Assembly (NCBI GenBank): GCA_027365105.1
Contig: DAHXNZ010000001.1
Coordinates: 1-64,000, forward strand
Direction of reading: 5' to 3'
Source: Thermoplasmata archaeon
GTDB taxonomy: Archaea > Thermoplasmatota > Thermoplasmata > Lutacidiplasmatales > UBA184
DNA length: 64,000 nucleotides
Part shown: piece after piece, positions 8,608 to 16,269 of the stretch
How the letters are laid out: the number at the start of each line of letters is the position of its first letter
How positions within the stretch are numbered: the stretch's first letter is position 1
The notes under the pieces: generated by a model
Seen by the model: only the letters and a program-made list of their open reading frames with translations
Told to the model about the DNA's origin: nothing
Databases searched by the model: none
Program-made: the position numbers and the translations under genes

Positions 8608-10644
8608 CTACCAGATATCGACCCGATCCTCGGGGGCCGTCCAGAGGGGGTCCCCCGGACGGACCTCAAACGCCCGATGGAACTCCTCGAGGTTCGAGAG
8701 CGGGCCGATGGCCCGGAACCGCACCGGGGAGTGGGGGTCGATGGTCAGTCGCAACCGGAGCGCGGGCTCGCGGTAGGCGCCCCGCCAGAGTTGGGCATAC
8801 GAGAGGAAGAACCGTTGCTTCGGGGTGAACCCATCGATCGGAGGGTCCGCATCGACGGAGTTGCCCCGTCGTCTCTGGAACGCTTCCAGCGCGATCGAAA
8901 CCCCGCCCAGGTCGGCGATGTTCTCTCCGAGGGTGAGCTCCCCGTTGACATGAGCCCCCGGCAGGGCCTCGAACCGTCCGTACTGGCGGACCGAACGCTG
9001 GGCCCGGGCGTCGAACTCCGCCTGGTCGGCCGGCTGCCACCAGTCCTTGAGGTTCCCCTCGGCATCGTACTTCCGCCCCTGATCGTCGTAACCGTGGGTG
9101 ATCTCGTGCCCAATCACGGCGCCGATGGCCCCATAATTCACGGCGTCGTCCCGGTCCACATCGAAGAACGGGGGCTGGAGGATGCCGGCCGGAAAGACGA
9201 TCTCGTTCAGGGAGGGATGGAAATAGGCATTGACCTGCGGGGGGGTCATCTCCCATTCGGTCCGGTCCACGGCCTGCCCCATTCTGCCCCAGCGGCGGGC
9301 GACCTCGAAGGCCCGGGCCCGGGCCACGTTGCCCCAGAGGTCGGTCGGGTCGATCCGGATCGACGCGTAGTCCCGGAACCGCTCCGGATGTCCGATCTTC
9401 ACCCGGAACCGGTCGAACTTCGCCAGGGCCTTCTCGCGGGTCCCGGGGCTCATCCAGGGCACCCGGGACAGACGGTCGCGGAAGACGGCCCGCAGGTCGG
9501 CCACCAGCGCCTCCATCCGGCGGCGGGCCTCGGGGGGAAAGTGCCGTTCAACGTAGAGCTGCCCGAGAGCCTCGCCGAGGCAGCTATCGATCAGTTCAGT
9601 GGCGCGCTTCCAGCGGGGCTCGGGTTCAGGTTGACCTTGGAGGATCCGGTGGTAGAAGTCGAAGTTCTCGGCCCCGAAAGCGGCCGACAGCCATGGGGCG
9701 GCGGCCCGAAGCAGGTGCCAACGCAGGTAGACCATCCAGGTCTCCGGAGCCACGTCCCGTACGAGGTGGTCCAACCGTTCGTAGAATTCGGGTTGCCCCA
9801 GCACCACGTAGTCGGGGGTCCCGCTCCCGCGAGCGCTGAGATACTCCCGCCAGCGGAGCGCAGGATAGTCCCGCTCCAGCTCCTCCAGGCTTCGTCGGTG
9901 GTAGTTCTTGAGCTCATCCCGCAGCGCCGTCCGGGATCGGCTGGCCCGGGCGAGCTCGGTTTCAAGGTCGAGAACCGCCGGGCTCACGGATCGGGCCTGG
10001 TCCGGGTCGACGCCCAGGAGCACCAGATTTCGCTCGAGATGGCGGAGGAACGAACGCCGGATCTCAGCGAACCCCTCGGCGAGGTAGTACTCTCGGTCCG
10101 GCAGCGATAGCCCTCCCTGTTCCAGGTACGGGGCGTATCGGGAGCTGTCCTGTCGGTCGATGTCGACGTAGGCCGAGAAGGCCGCCCCGATCCCGAGGTT
10201 GTGCCAGTGCCCGAGGAGTTGGGGAAGCCGGGCCGGCCATTCGCCCGGAGCCAGGCGGGCGAGCTCCCCTCGGAGGGGCTCGAGGCCCCGCATCTCCACG
10301 GTCGCCTGGTCCATGATCGAGGTGAAAAACTCGCCGACCTGCCGGACCGGTTCTCGAACCGCCGAGGGGTCGGCCCGAGCGGCGGCGGCTTCCACCAGGA
10401 GGGCATGGAGCCGACGCAGGTTCGCCTCCGCGAGCGCCTGAAACGATGACCAGGAAGACCGATCGGGCGGGACCGGATTCCGGGCGATCCATCCCCCGGC
10501 CGCAAAGGTGTAGAAGTCGTCCTGAGGCCGAACCGACCGGTCCAGGTGGGCGACGGAAAACCGGAGCGACTCGTCCGCTTCGGCACCTTTGCCGCCGGTC
10601 GAAGAGGGAGCGTCGGACATCGGGTGCTGCGGAGATCCGGTCAT
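8608..10644 (-). CDS. M13 family zinc metallopeptidase (neprilysin/PepO-like)
   Basis: 678 residues, the length of bacterial and archaeal M13 peptidases. It opens with the family signature VRPQDDFYTFAAGGWIARNPVP. The zinc site HEITHGYDDQG (HExxH) and the downstream GENIADLGG (ExxxD, third zinc ligand) are intact, as are NAYFHPSLNEIVFPAGILQPPFF and the closing VRFRAIGPLSNLEEFHRAF. Neprilysin-like enzymes cleave small peptides. There is no signal peptide or membrane anchor, so it is probably cytoplasmic, unlike eukaryotic members. A TATA-like box (minus strand, about 10664-10671) lies some 24 nt before the ATG at 10644, suggesting a leaderless transcript. An alternative ATG lies eight codons later. 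Confidence 0.92.
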   Translation of the reverse strand: MTGSPQHPMSDAPSSTGGKGAEADESLRFSVAHLDRSVRPQDDFYTFAAGGWIARNPVPPDRSSWSSFQALAEANLRRLHALLVEAAAARADPSAVREPVRQVGEFFTSIMDQATVEMRGLEPLRGELARLAPGEWPARLPQLLGHWHNLGIGAAFSAYVDIDRQDSSRYAPYLEQGGLSLPDREYYLAEGFAEIRRSFLRHLERNLVLLGVDPDQARSVSPAVLDLETELARASRSRTALRDELKNYHRRSLEELERDYPALRWREYLSARGSGTPDYVVLGQPEFYERLDHLVRDVAPETWMVYLRWHLLRAAAPWLSAAFGAENFDFYHRILQGQPEPEPRWKRATELIDSCLGEALGQLYVERHFPPEARRRMEALVADLRAVFRDRLSRVPWMSPGTREKALAKFDRFRVKIGHPERFRDYASIRIDPTDLWGNVARARAFEVARRWGRMGQAVDRTEWEMTPPQVNAYFHPSLNEIVFPAGILQPPFFDVDRDDAVNYGAIGAVIGHEITHGYDDQGRKYDAEGNLKDWWQPADQAEFDARAQRSVRQYGRFEALPGAHVNGELTLGENIADLGGVSIALEAFQRRRGNSVDADPPIDGFTPKQRFFLSYAQLWRGAYREPALRLRLTIDPHSPVRFRAIGPLSNLEEFHRAFEVRPGDPLWTAPEDRVDIW

Positions 10645-10716
10645 CCCGAGGCGCAGGCTCGCGGAACTATCAAGGCTTCCGGACGGGTCGGGGGGTGGAT
10701 TCGCCCCGTCTCGGGG

Positions 10717-11349
10717 CTACCGGTTCGGGGGTCGGAGCGTCGCCCGGCCCTTGGCCTCCCGCCCCAGAGGTGTCGCCATCCGACCGGCCCCCACCCGGCG
10801 GAGGGCGCGGAGCGAAGGCGCCCACTCCTGGGATTCGATCTCCCGATCCCTCTCGTACAGGTCCAAGAGGCCGTTCGGGAGCGGGATCCGGGATCGGGTC
10901 AGATAGATGTGGGCAAGGTCGGACTCGTCGAGCGGGCCCGCCCACGCGGCTCCGTCCGCCGTGTCCGCGCGATACTGATAGTATTCGGGCGAGGGCAGGA
11001 GCCAGAGCAGGGAGTCCGCGGTCGCCCGACCCGGCCGGCCCTCGCCGCTCCGGACTTGGACTCCCAAGTGGCCCAGGACCGAGGTCGGGAGGCTGAAGAT
11101 GAACTTCTCCCCGAACTGCGCGGACCCCAGGAGGCGGCCCCGGATCGACTCCAGGGCGATCGCCTCCCGGACCGGATAGGTCGCCACGACCCGGGCCACG
11201 CCATCTCCGCGGCCCAGGAAGCTGATGGACCGGCTATCGGTCCGGCCCATCGTGACCCCGACCGGAAACCCCATCAGTTCGGCCACTTCGCGGGGGAGCT
11301 GGGTGATCAGGCGGCTCGGATGGACGGCCCGCAGGATGACGTACTCCAC
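10717..11349 (-). CDS. Conserved-looking protein of unknown function
   Basis: 210 residues from a GTG at 11347-11349. The start is placed there because a TATA-like box (TACATATAG on the minus strand, 11371-11381) sits about 28 nt upstream and protein-like sequence begins there (EYVILRAVHPSRLITQLP). The N-terminal half looks globular, with alternating hydrophobic strands; a stretch LLWLLPSPEYYQYRA follows; the C-terminus is basic. I do not recognise the family. The 5' end overlaps the last 116 nt of the upstream HAD open frame, so the promoter lies inside that frame. Confidence 0.55.
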   Translation of the reverse strand: MEYVILRAVHPSRLITQLPREVAELMGFPVGVTMGRTDSRSISFLGRGDGVARVVATYPVREAIALESIRGRLLGSAQFGEKFIFSLPTSVLGHLGVQVRSGEGRPGRATADSLLWLLPSPEYYQYRADTADGAAWAGPLDESDLAHIYLTRSRIPLPNGLLDLYERDREIESQEWAPSLRALRRVGAGRMATPLGREAKGRATLRPPNR

Positions 11350-12052
11350 GTTCGTTCCGGACGGCGGGCGCGCTATATGTACCTGGTGCGGCGGAAGACC
11401 ATCGTTCAGACCGGGGCCGAAGCCCGCGGACGATCGGCAGGATCGCCGCCCAATCGTCCGCGTCCACCACCGCGTCGGCCGCGGCGCGAACCTCCCCTCG
11501 CCGGCTGTTGAAGGCGACGCCCCCTCCGACCCGGGGGAACAGGGCGGCGTCGGCGGCACCGTCGCCGACGTGGAGCACCCGGTCGGCCGGGATCTGGAGG
11601 AGTTCAAGGAGTCGTCGGAGACCCCCGGGCTTGTCGGCCCGGACCCCCACCGGCTCGGGAAGAACGCCCGTGGACCCATAGCTGCCGGGCATCACGGCGA
11701 AGCCATCAAACCCGAACTGTTCGGCGTACCAGCGCCCGATGTAGGGCGGGTTGTGGGACAGGATGGCCACCCGGATCCCCCAGGCATGGAGCTCATCGTT
11801 GGCTTCCCGGATCCCCTGGATGCGCGGTGTGGAGGCCACCAGCGCGAGGACCTCCTCGACAGTATGACCGGAAACCAGCGACAGCATCCGCTCGAGATGA
11901 CGGTCCTCGGAGACATCGCCCCGCTGAAACGCCTCCATAAGAGCATCGTACTCGCGGCGGCGGCCGACCCCCTCGGCAATGAACTGCCACCCGTGACCCT
12001 GGGTGAGCGTTCCGTCAATGTCGACGGTCAACAGTTTCCAGGGAAGGTTCAT
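11234..12052 (-). CDS. HAD hydrolase, phosphoserine-phosphatase-like
   Basis: Starts at the ATG 12050-12052 (MNLPWKLLTVDIDGTLT), 7 nt after the preceding small gene. Motif I DIDGTLT, motif II AILSHNPP, a conserved Lys before GGLRRLLELL, and motif IV HVGDGAADAALF match the phosphoserine-phosphatase-like HAD group with an alpha-helical cap (residues ~15-75). It should hydrolyse a small phosphorylated metabolite. The domain is complete by about residue 228 (DDWAAILPIV); the last ~40 residues are Arg/Pro/Ser-rich and overlap the next gene's promoter and start. Either this is a real overlapping tail, or the natural stop has been lost by mutation or a sequence error. Confidence 0.75.
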   Translation of the reverse strand: MNLPWKLLTVDIDGTLTQGHGWQFIAEGVGRRREYDALMEAFQRGDVSEDRHLERMLSLVSGHTVEEVLALVASTPRIQGIREANDELHAWGIRVAILSHNPPYIGRWYAEQFGFDGFAVMPGSYGSTGVLPEPVGVRADKPGGLRRLLELLQIPADRVLHVGDGAADAALFPRVGGGVAFNSRRGEVRAAADAVVDADDWAAILPIVRGLRPRSERWSSAAPGTYSAPAVRNERGVRHPAGRPSEPPDHPAPPRSGRTDGVSGRGHDGPDR

Positions 12053-12059
12053 GGGACGG

Positions 12060-12293
12060 TCATCGGGACCCGGCGCGCCCGCCCAGAAGGACGCCGCCGA
12101 CCCAAAGGGCCAGCATGCCGGCGCCTCCGATCGGCAGGAGGGCCAGGAGAGCGGCCGGGTTGGTGGGGAATAGGATGGCGAGAAGGAAAATGCCCAGGAG
12201 GCTGAGGAGCAGGCCCAGCCCGAGCCGCTGCTGACGTCGGCGCTCACGGGCCGTCCGCTCGGGCGGCCGGGGGACCCCGGGGTCGGAAGCCAT
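12060..12293 (-). CDS. Small two-helix membrane protein
   Basis: 77 residues with a charged N-terminus (RTARERRRQQR) followed by two hydrophobic segments, LGLGLLLSLLGIFLLAILF and ALLALLPIGGAGMLALWVGGVLL. It precedes the HAD gene by 7 nt on the same strand and is likely co-transcribed. No family is recognised. Confidence 0.6.
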   Translation of the reverse strand: MASDPGVPRPPERTARERRRQQRLGLGLLLSLLGIFLLAILFPTNPAALLALLPIGGAGMLALWVGGVLLGGRAGSR

Positions 12294-12355
12294 CGCCCCT
12301 CACCCGGCCCGCCCCAGATAACCGTGATGCCCGTCGGACCGGTCCAATCCCAGAT

Positions 12356-12364
12356 CCAAAATAG
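12356..12364 (+). promoter_or_regulatory. TATA-like box of the SWIM protein gene
   Basis: CCAAAATAG centred about 26 nt before the ATG at 12386, consistent with leaderless transcription. Confidence 0.4.
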
Positions 12365-12385
12365 GGGGGAGGCGATGACCCGCCC

Positions 12386-12871
12386 ATGCGTCTTGATGGC
12401 GGCGGCCGGGGCGTCCCGCGGATTCGGGACGCGCTTTCGACCTCGGAGGCTCGGGCCGAGCGCCGGAGCCGTTCAATCGAAGAGCCCCTGGCAGTTACGC
12501 TCCTCGTGCGGGACCCCTACCCGGCCTTGGAGGTGCGCAACCCTCTTCACCGCACGACGTATCGGGTCTACTTCCCGGAGGGGTCGGCCGTCGGAATCGG
12601 ACTCTGTACCTGCCCCGACTTCGGGCGGCGCGATCTCGGGACCTGCAAGCACATCGAAGCCGCGGCCCGTCATCTCCGAATGCACCCCCAGGGCCGTCCG
12701 GTCGGCCCCGAAGACTCCCCTGACCCCGCTGGCCTGTGGGCGGCGTTGGAGGCGGATCCGGAGCGCCGGGGAGGTCTCGGCGCTCTCCACCGCATGGGCC
12801 GCCCGCTCCATCGCTGGCCGATCCGCCCCGTGCCGGGAGGACCCTCCGCGGCCGTGCCGGGACCCTCGTAG
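12386..12871 (+). CDS. SWIM zinc-finger protein
   Basis: 161 residues. The central segment YRVYFPEGSAVGIGLCTCPDF followed by CKH gives the CxCx(n)CxH SWIM zinc finger (about residues 60-92), a fold that binds DNA or protein partners. In archaea SWIM domains occur alone or beside helicases; here no helicase is adjacent. The C-terminal ~60 residues are Pro/Arg/Gly-rich and low in structure. The start is set by the TATA-like box 26 nt upstream. The function is unknown beyond zinc binding. Confidence 0.7.
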   Translation: MRLDGGGRGVPRIRDALSTSEARAERRSRSIEEPLAVTLLVRDPYPALEVRNPLHRTTYRVYFPEGSAVGIGLCTCPDFGRRDLGTCKHIEAAARHLRMHPQGRPVGPEDSPDPAGLWAALEADPERRGGLGALHRMGRPLHRWPIRPVPGGPSAAVPGPS

Positions 12872-13198
12872 CGACGGGGCGTCTGCCCGGGACGCCTCCT
12901 GCGGGGCTCGGGTCCGACCAGTTCCTGGGAGCCCGCCAACACGGCGCGCCGGTGACGGTGGTTATCCGTCAGAGGCTTCGGGAATGGCCCCACGATCGGT
13001 GACGGCCGAAGATCGAGGCGAAGCGGGGTCCTGGACGCAAGCAGCCCAGCGGCTTCGGACCAGCCAGAGCGCCAAGGGGCCGGACGAGCCGGGGCTGACG
13101 GGCGATGGCGCGACCTTCCCCCGCCATTCAGACCGAGGCACACCCGGCGGCTGAAGGATGGATACGTTTCTATATCCCGGGCTGGATGGAGGGAGGCG
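12872..13198 (+). other. Intergenic region with promoter of the G1-like peptidase
   Basis: No gene is recognised. Near its end is a TATA-like TTCTATATCC (about 13166-13175) and a purine-rich GGAGGGAGG immediately before the ATG at 13199, which could serve as a ribosome-binding site. Confidence 0.35.
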
Positions 13199-14554
13199 AT
13201 GTGGGCGCGGTCCGTTCTCCGGGTGGCGGTTGCGTTGGGCGTTGTCACGCTGCTCTTCTGGTCGATTGGAGGGCAAGGTATCCCCGCGCCGGCCGGGGCG
13301 CAGGCTACCGCCTCCTCCTCCCCGCCGTCCGCGAGCGGCCCGACGCTGCTTCCCCCGGGGGAGATCAATTCGTCGGTCGCGGGCGCCTACCAGATGCTGA
13401 TTCAGAACCTCTCGGGCAACCCGAACAATTATCCCAGCGAGGCCAGCGTCGATAGCAGCATCCTTGGGATGTTTCTCGAGCTCAACGCCACCGATGCATT
13501 CAACAGCCTGGTCTCGACCTGGGGTGTGGACAATTTCACCTTCACGCTGAACTACCTAGTCCAGAGCGGAATCTCGAACGCCACCTTCGGAGAGCAATGG
13601 GTGGCGTCGGGCCAGGACGGCGGGCTGGCCTACCAGGAGTACTGGGTCGGGACGGTCTCCACCGGCACGCTGACCGGCCCCTTCGAGACCACCCCCACGA
13701 ACGCCACCTACAATGGGGGATACGCCTACTCCACCAACTGGGCGGGCTTGGCGTACTCGACCCCGTCCTCGTCGTCCAGCATCACCAATGCTTGGGCCTA
13801 TACGACCGTCGCATCGCTCTTCAACCCTCCCCAGTCTCCGGCCAATGTCCCCTACTATGCCCAAGTCGATGCCTTTGGATCGGTCTGGGTGGGGGTCTCG
13901 CCAACCCTAGGGGGAAGCAACGGGCTTCTCCAGGCCGGCTACGAGTACGACGTCCAAGGAAATTTCCACCAAAACTACCAGGCCTGGTATGAGTACTACA
14001 CCCCGGGAGGACAGAATGCCATTTCATATCCGGGGGCGGCCATCCCGAAACCCGGAGACGCCTACGGGATCGACCTCCTCTACTCGGGTTGGAACGTGAT
14101 CATCTGCAACCAGAATTGGTGGGGCGCTTGGTCGTGCTCCGGGCCGTTCCAGGTCTGGAACACCTACGTCTGCGACTACACCCAGGGAGCGTGTTCCTCC
14201 TCGACGGAGAACGTACCCATCAACTTCGCACCGATCTACAAGACCGAGATTGTGGAGGCGGTTACTACGGGCGGATCGTATTTGATCTTCTTCTCGTGGA
14301 GTCACATTATGCAAATCCCCGAGTTCGGAAACATCCACATGTGGGGGGGTAACTTCATCGCGGGCGGCGTGACCTACTCGGATGCCTCCGAGGTCCAGAA
14401 CAACGACTTCACTCAGATCACCATGACCCAGTCGTCCGGGTCCGTCAGCACATCGGAAGCGTTCACGCTCGCGAACGCTCCGAGCCCGATGTCCGGGTTC
14501 GGGTACCTGACCGTGGCCTGGCAGAACTCCAACTACGACTGGAACTACGTATAG
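13199..14554 (+). CDS. Secreted glutamic peptidase-like protein (G1/eqolisin-like)
   Basis: 451 residues. An N-terminal signal peptide (about residues 1-32, VLRVAVALGVVTLLFW) is followed by an Asn/Ser/Thr-rich extracellular protein. Residues ~180-360 resemble the eqolisin (G1) fold: NWAGLAYS, SVWVGVS, LLQAGYEYDV with candidate catalytic Gln 245, QAWYEYYTP, and KTEIVEAV with candidate catalytic Glu 353 (or 350). G1 peptidases use a Gln/Glu pair and act at very low pH, which suits an acidophile. A ~140-residue N-terminal region could be a propeptide. Assignment is by motif order only; a non-catalytic relative is possible. No neighbour suggests another role. Confidence 0.6.
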   Translation: MWARSVLRVAVALGVVTLLFWSIGGQGIPAPAGAQATASSSPPSASGPTLLPPGEINSSVAGAYQMLIQNLSGNPNNYPSEASVDSSILGMFLELNATDAFNSLVSTWGVDNFTFTLNYLVQSGISNATFGEQWVASGQDGGLAYQEYWVGTVSTGTLTGPFETTPTNATYNGGYAYSTNWAGLAYSTPSSSSSITNAWAYTTVASLFNPPQSPANVPYYAQVDAFGSVWVGVSPTLGGSNGLLQAGYEYDVQGNFHQNYQAWYEYYTPGGQNAISYPGAAIPKPGDAYGIDLLYSGWNVIICNQNWWGAWSCSGPFQVWNTYVCDYTQGACSSSTENVPINFAPIYKTEIVEAVTTGGSYLIFFSWSHIMQIPEFGNIHMWGGNFIAGGVTYSDASEVQNNDFTQITMTQSSGSVSTSEAFTLANAPSPMSGFGYLTVAWQNSNYDWNYV

Positions 14555-14884
14555 CCGGGACTCGAGCCGGGCGTTGATCCCCTGGGACGGGTTCGAGTCT
14601 TGGGGGGTCGCCCGCGGTCGACGAGCGGGCCGCCGCGGGTGCGAATCTCCGCTTCCGCAGCGTTCCCGGCGGGTGCCGTCCGAGCATCAGGTCCAGAGGT
14701 CCAGCTCCAACCCTTGAGCCGCCGGATCGCGCATTCCTCTTGATTTTCACCTCCGCCAAGGGAACGAAGCATAGAGCCGGGGGGGGCGTGGGTCCGCCGT
14801 CCGGCTCTTCCACCCGGTCCGAGAATCCCGGGCGCTCATCGGACCCCGGTCTGCCAAACCACAATGAGCATCCGCTCACCGGGT
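14555..14884. other. 330-bp intergenic region
   Basis: Convergent gap after the secreted peptidase gene. I see no plausible gene, tRNA or strong repeat here. Confidence 0.4.
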
Positions 14885-15196
14885 TCAGTCGGCCCGGAGT
14901 GAATGTCGCGCTCTACGGAGACCGACGAGGGCGATCACGATGGCCGCCACCCCCAGCGCGAATACGACATAGACCCCGAGAAGTTGACCGATCGAAAGGG
15001 CCGGCGAGCAACCATACTGGGGCCCGACTGCGTGCTCCATCATGGGGGGTCCGCAGGCGGTCCGCTCCAATCGGGTAAACTGGGTGACGACCCACAGCGT
15101 CACCACAACGGCAATGCCGCCCCCGAGGAGAGGGTACCACTTCCATCCGCAGGGGGGTCGCACAGCCCCGTCACAATAGCTAGGCACTATTACCAC
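14885..15196 (-). CDS. Small two-helix membrane protein
   Basis: 103 residues starting at a GTG. Two hydrophobic segments (LLGGGIAVVVTLWVV and LLGVYVVFALGVAAIVIALVGL) flank an extracytoplasmic loop with Cys residues (ACGPPMMEH, QYGCSP) that might form a disulfide. A short basic tail RRARHSLRAD follows. No family is recognised. The start could be a few codons later. Confidence 0.5.
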   Translation of the reverse strand: MVIVPSYCDGAVRPPCGWKWYPLLGGGIAVVVTLWVVTQFTRLERTACGPPMMEHAVGPQYGCSPALSIGQLLGVYVVFALGVAAIVIALVGLRRARHSLRAD

Positions 15197-16269
15197 TTTA
15201 CGTTCCGCGCTGGAGCCTTCCGGCGTCAGAGTGGTGCGTTCCCCCCTGCAGTCGGAGGGCTCTCCGGGCCCCGATTCACCTGGTGGTGGCCGGGCCGATC
15301 ACCTCCTCGGTCGGTTCGCCGCCGAGTCCCGTGAAGTGGGCAGGGGGGATGCGGAGATCATGCGGGCCTCCCGGGCATCGCCGCCCTCCGGATGAGCTGG
15401 TCGAGCAGCCCGGCTCGTGAGGGGAGCATTGTGCGCCTCTTCGCTCGCCGGGCCAGCCGTGTGCGCTTACGCTCGTCGAGCGCCGCCCTCCCCTCCTCTA
15501 CTTCCGTCCCGTCTTCCAAAGCCCGTCGGCCGTGAACGCGATACGCCACCGTCGTCCCGACGGCCGGCAGCTCACGCCGACCCGGAGCTTTCGGACCCCG
15601 GGCCGTCTCGACACCCTCGTGATGCGGCCGGGGCCGGCGAGGTCGGTGCGGACCGTCTCCGTACCGGCCAAGCCCCTCACCGGGCCCCCAGGTACGAGAC
15701 GCACCTGCCGCGGCGGACACCCACCCGACGGGACGGCGTGTCTCGATCGCCTTTGGCTCCCCTGGTCACGTTCATCCCTCGCCGCCAACCCTCTCTGCCG
15801 TGGGCGGGAGCCGTGGGAGAGGTGGAGCAAGAGCGTTCCGCGCTCGTCTCCAGCCCTTTCCGAGAGCTCGCCATCGGGCGGCCCGAATCCGTGCCCGTGG
15901 GCGGCGCCCGGTCTTTGGGACAGGCTCCCGCAAGAGGTCCGGAGGATCTAGTCCGGGCCCGTGGAAGCGGGGCCACCTCCCGGCCGAAGGGCGGGCGAAG
16001 GACGGGAAACTCCCACGAGGTCTTCGATCACGAATGGAGCAGGACAGCGGGATGGGCCAGGGATCTGGGTGGGTACGGGGGATCGCGTCCCGGAGGGGTG
16101 GATCGGGCCCTCGGCGTCAGGCTGGGAGGTCCGTGGCGAGGCCGAATCCCCCTCATCCATGGGCAGCCATCCGCGACGTGCTGCGCGAACCCGTTCGGCC
16201 GAACAGGACCGTCTGCCCTTGGGGCAGACGGTCGGAAGGAGTTTGGTTCGTCCCTGGGGAACTCCGGGC
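15197..16269. other. 1.07-kb region with no intact gene; possible decayed ORF
   Basis: Open frames here are mostly Arg/Pro/Gly artefacts. On the minus strand two adjacent frames look like one broken gene: frame A to about 15500 (KLRVGVSCRPSGRRWRIAF, then a TAG) and frame B from about 15500 to 15358 (LDERKRTRLARRAKR, LLDQLIRRAAM). A single frameshift would join them. Compact inverted repeats lie near the right end (16193-16233). Confidence 0.35.
16193..16233. repeat. Palindrome plus 12-bp stem-loop downstream of tes
   Basis: A perfect 12-nt palindrome GTTCGGCCGAAC (16193-16204) is followed by a perfect 12-bp inverted repeat GACCGTCTGCCC / GGGCAGACGGTC separated by 3 nt (16207-16233). It lies 37 bp beyond the stop of the minus-strand radical SAM gene, where it could end or protect the transcript. 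No T-run follows. Confidence 0.55.

Noticed and set aside
8068-10110. 680-residue plus-strand open frame opposite the M13 gene
   Set aside because: Pro/Gly/Arg-rich antisense shadow of a clear metallopeptidase; no domain or promoter.
14555-14760. tRNA-like TTCGAGT and TGCGAAT segments
   Set aside because: No pairing acceptor or anticodon stems could be formed around them.
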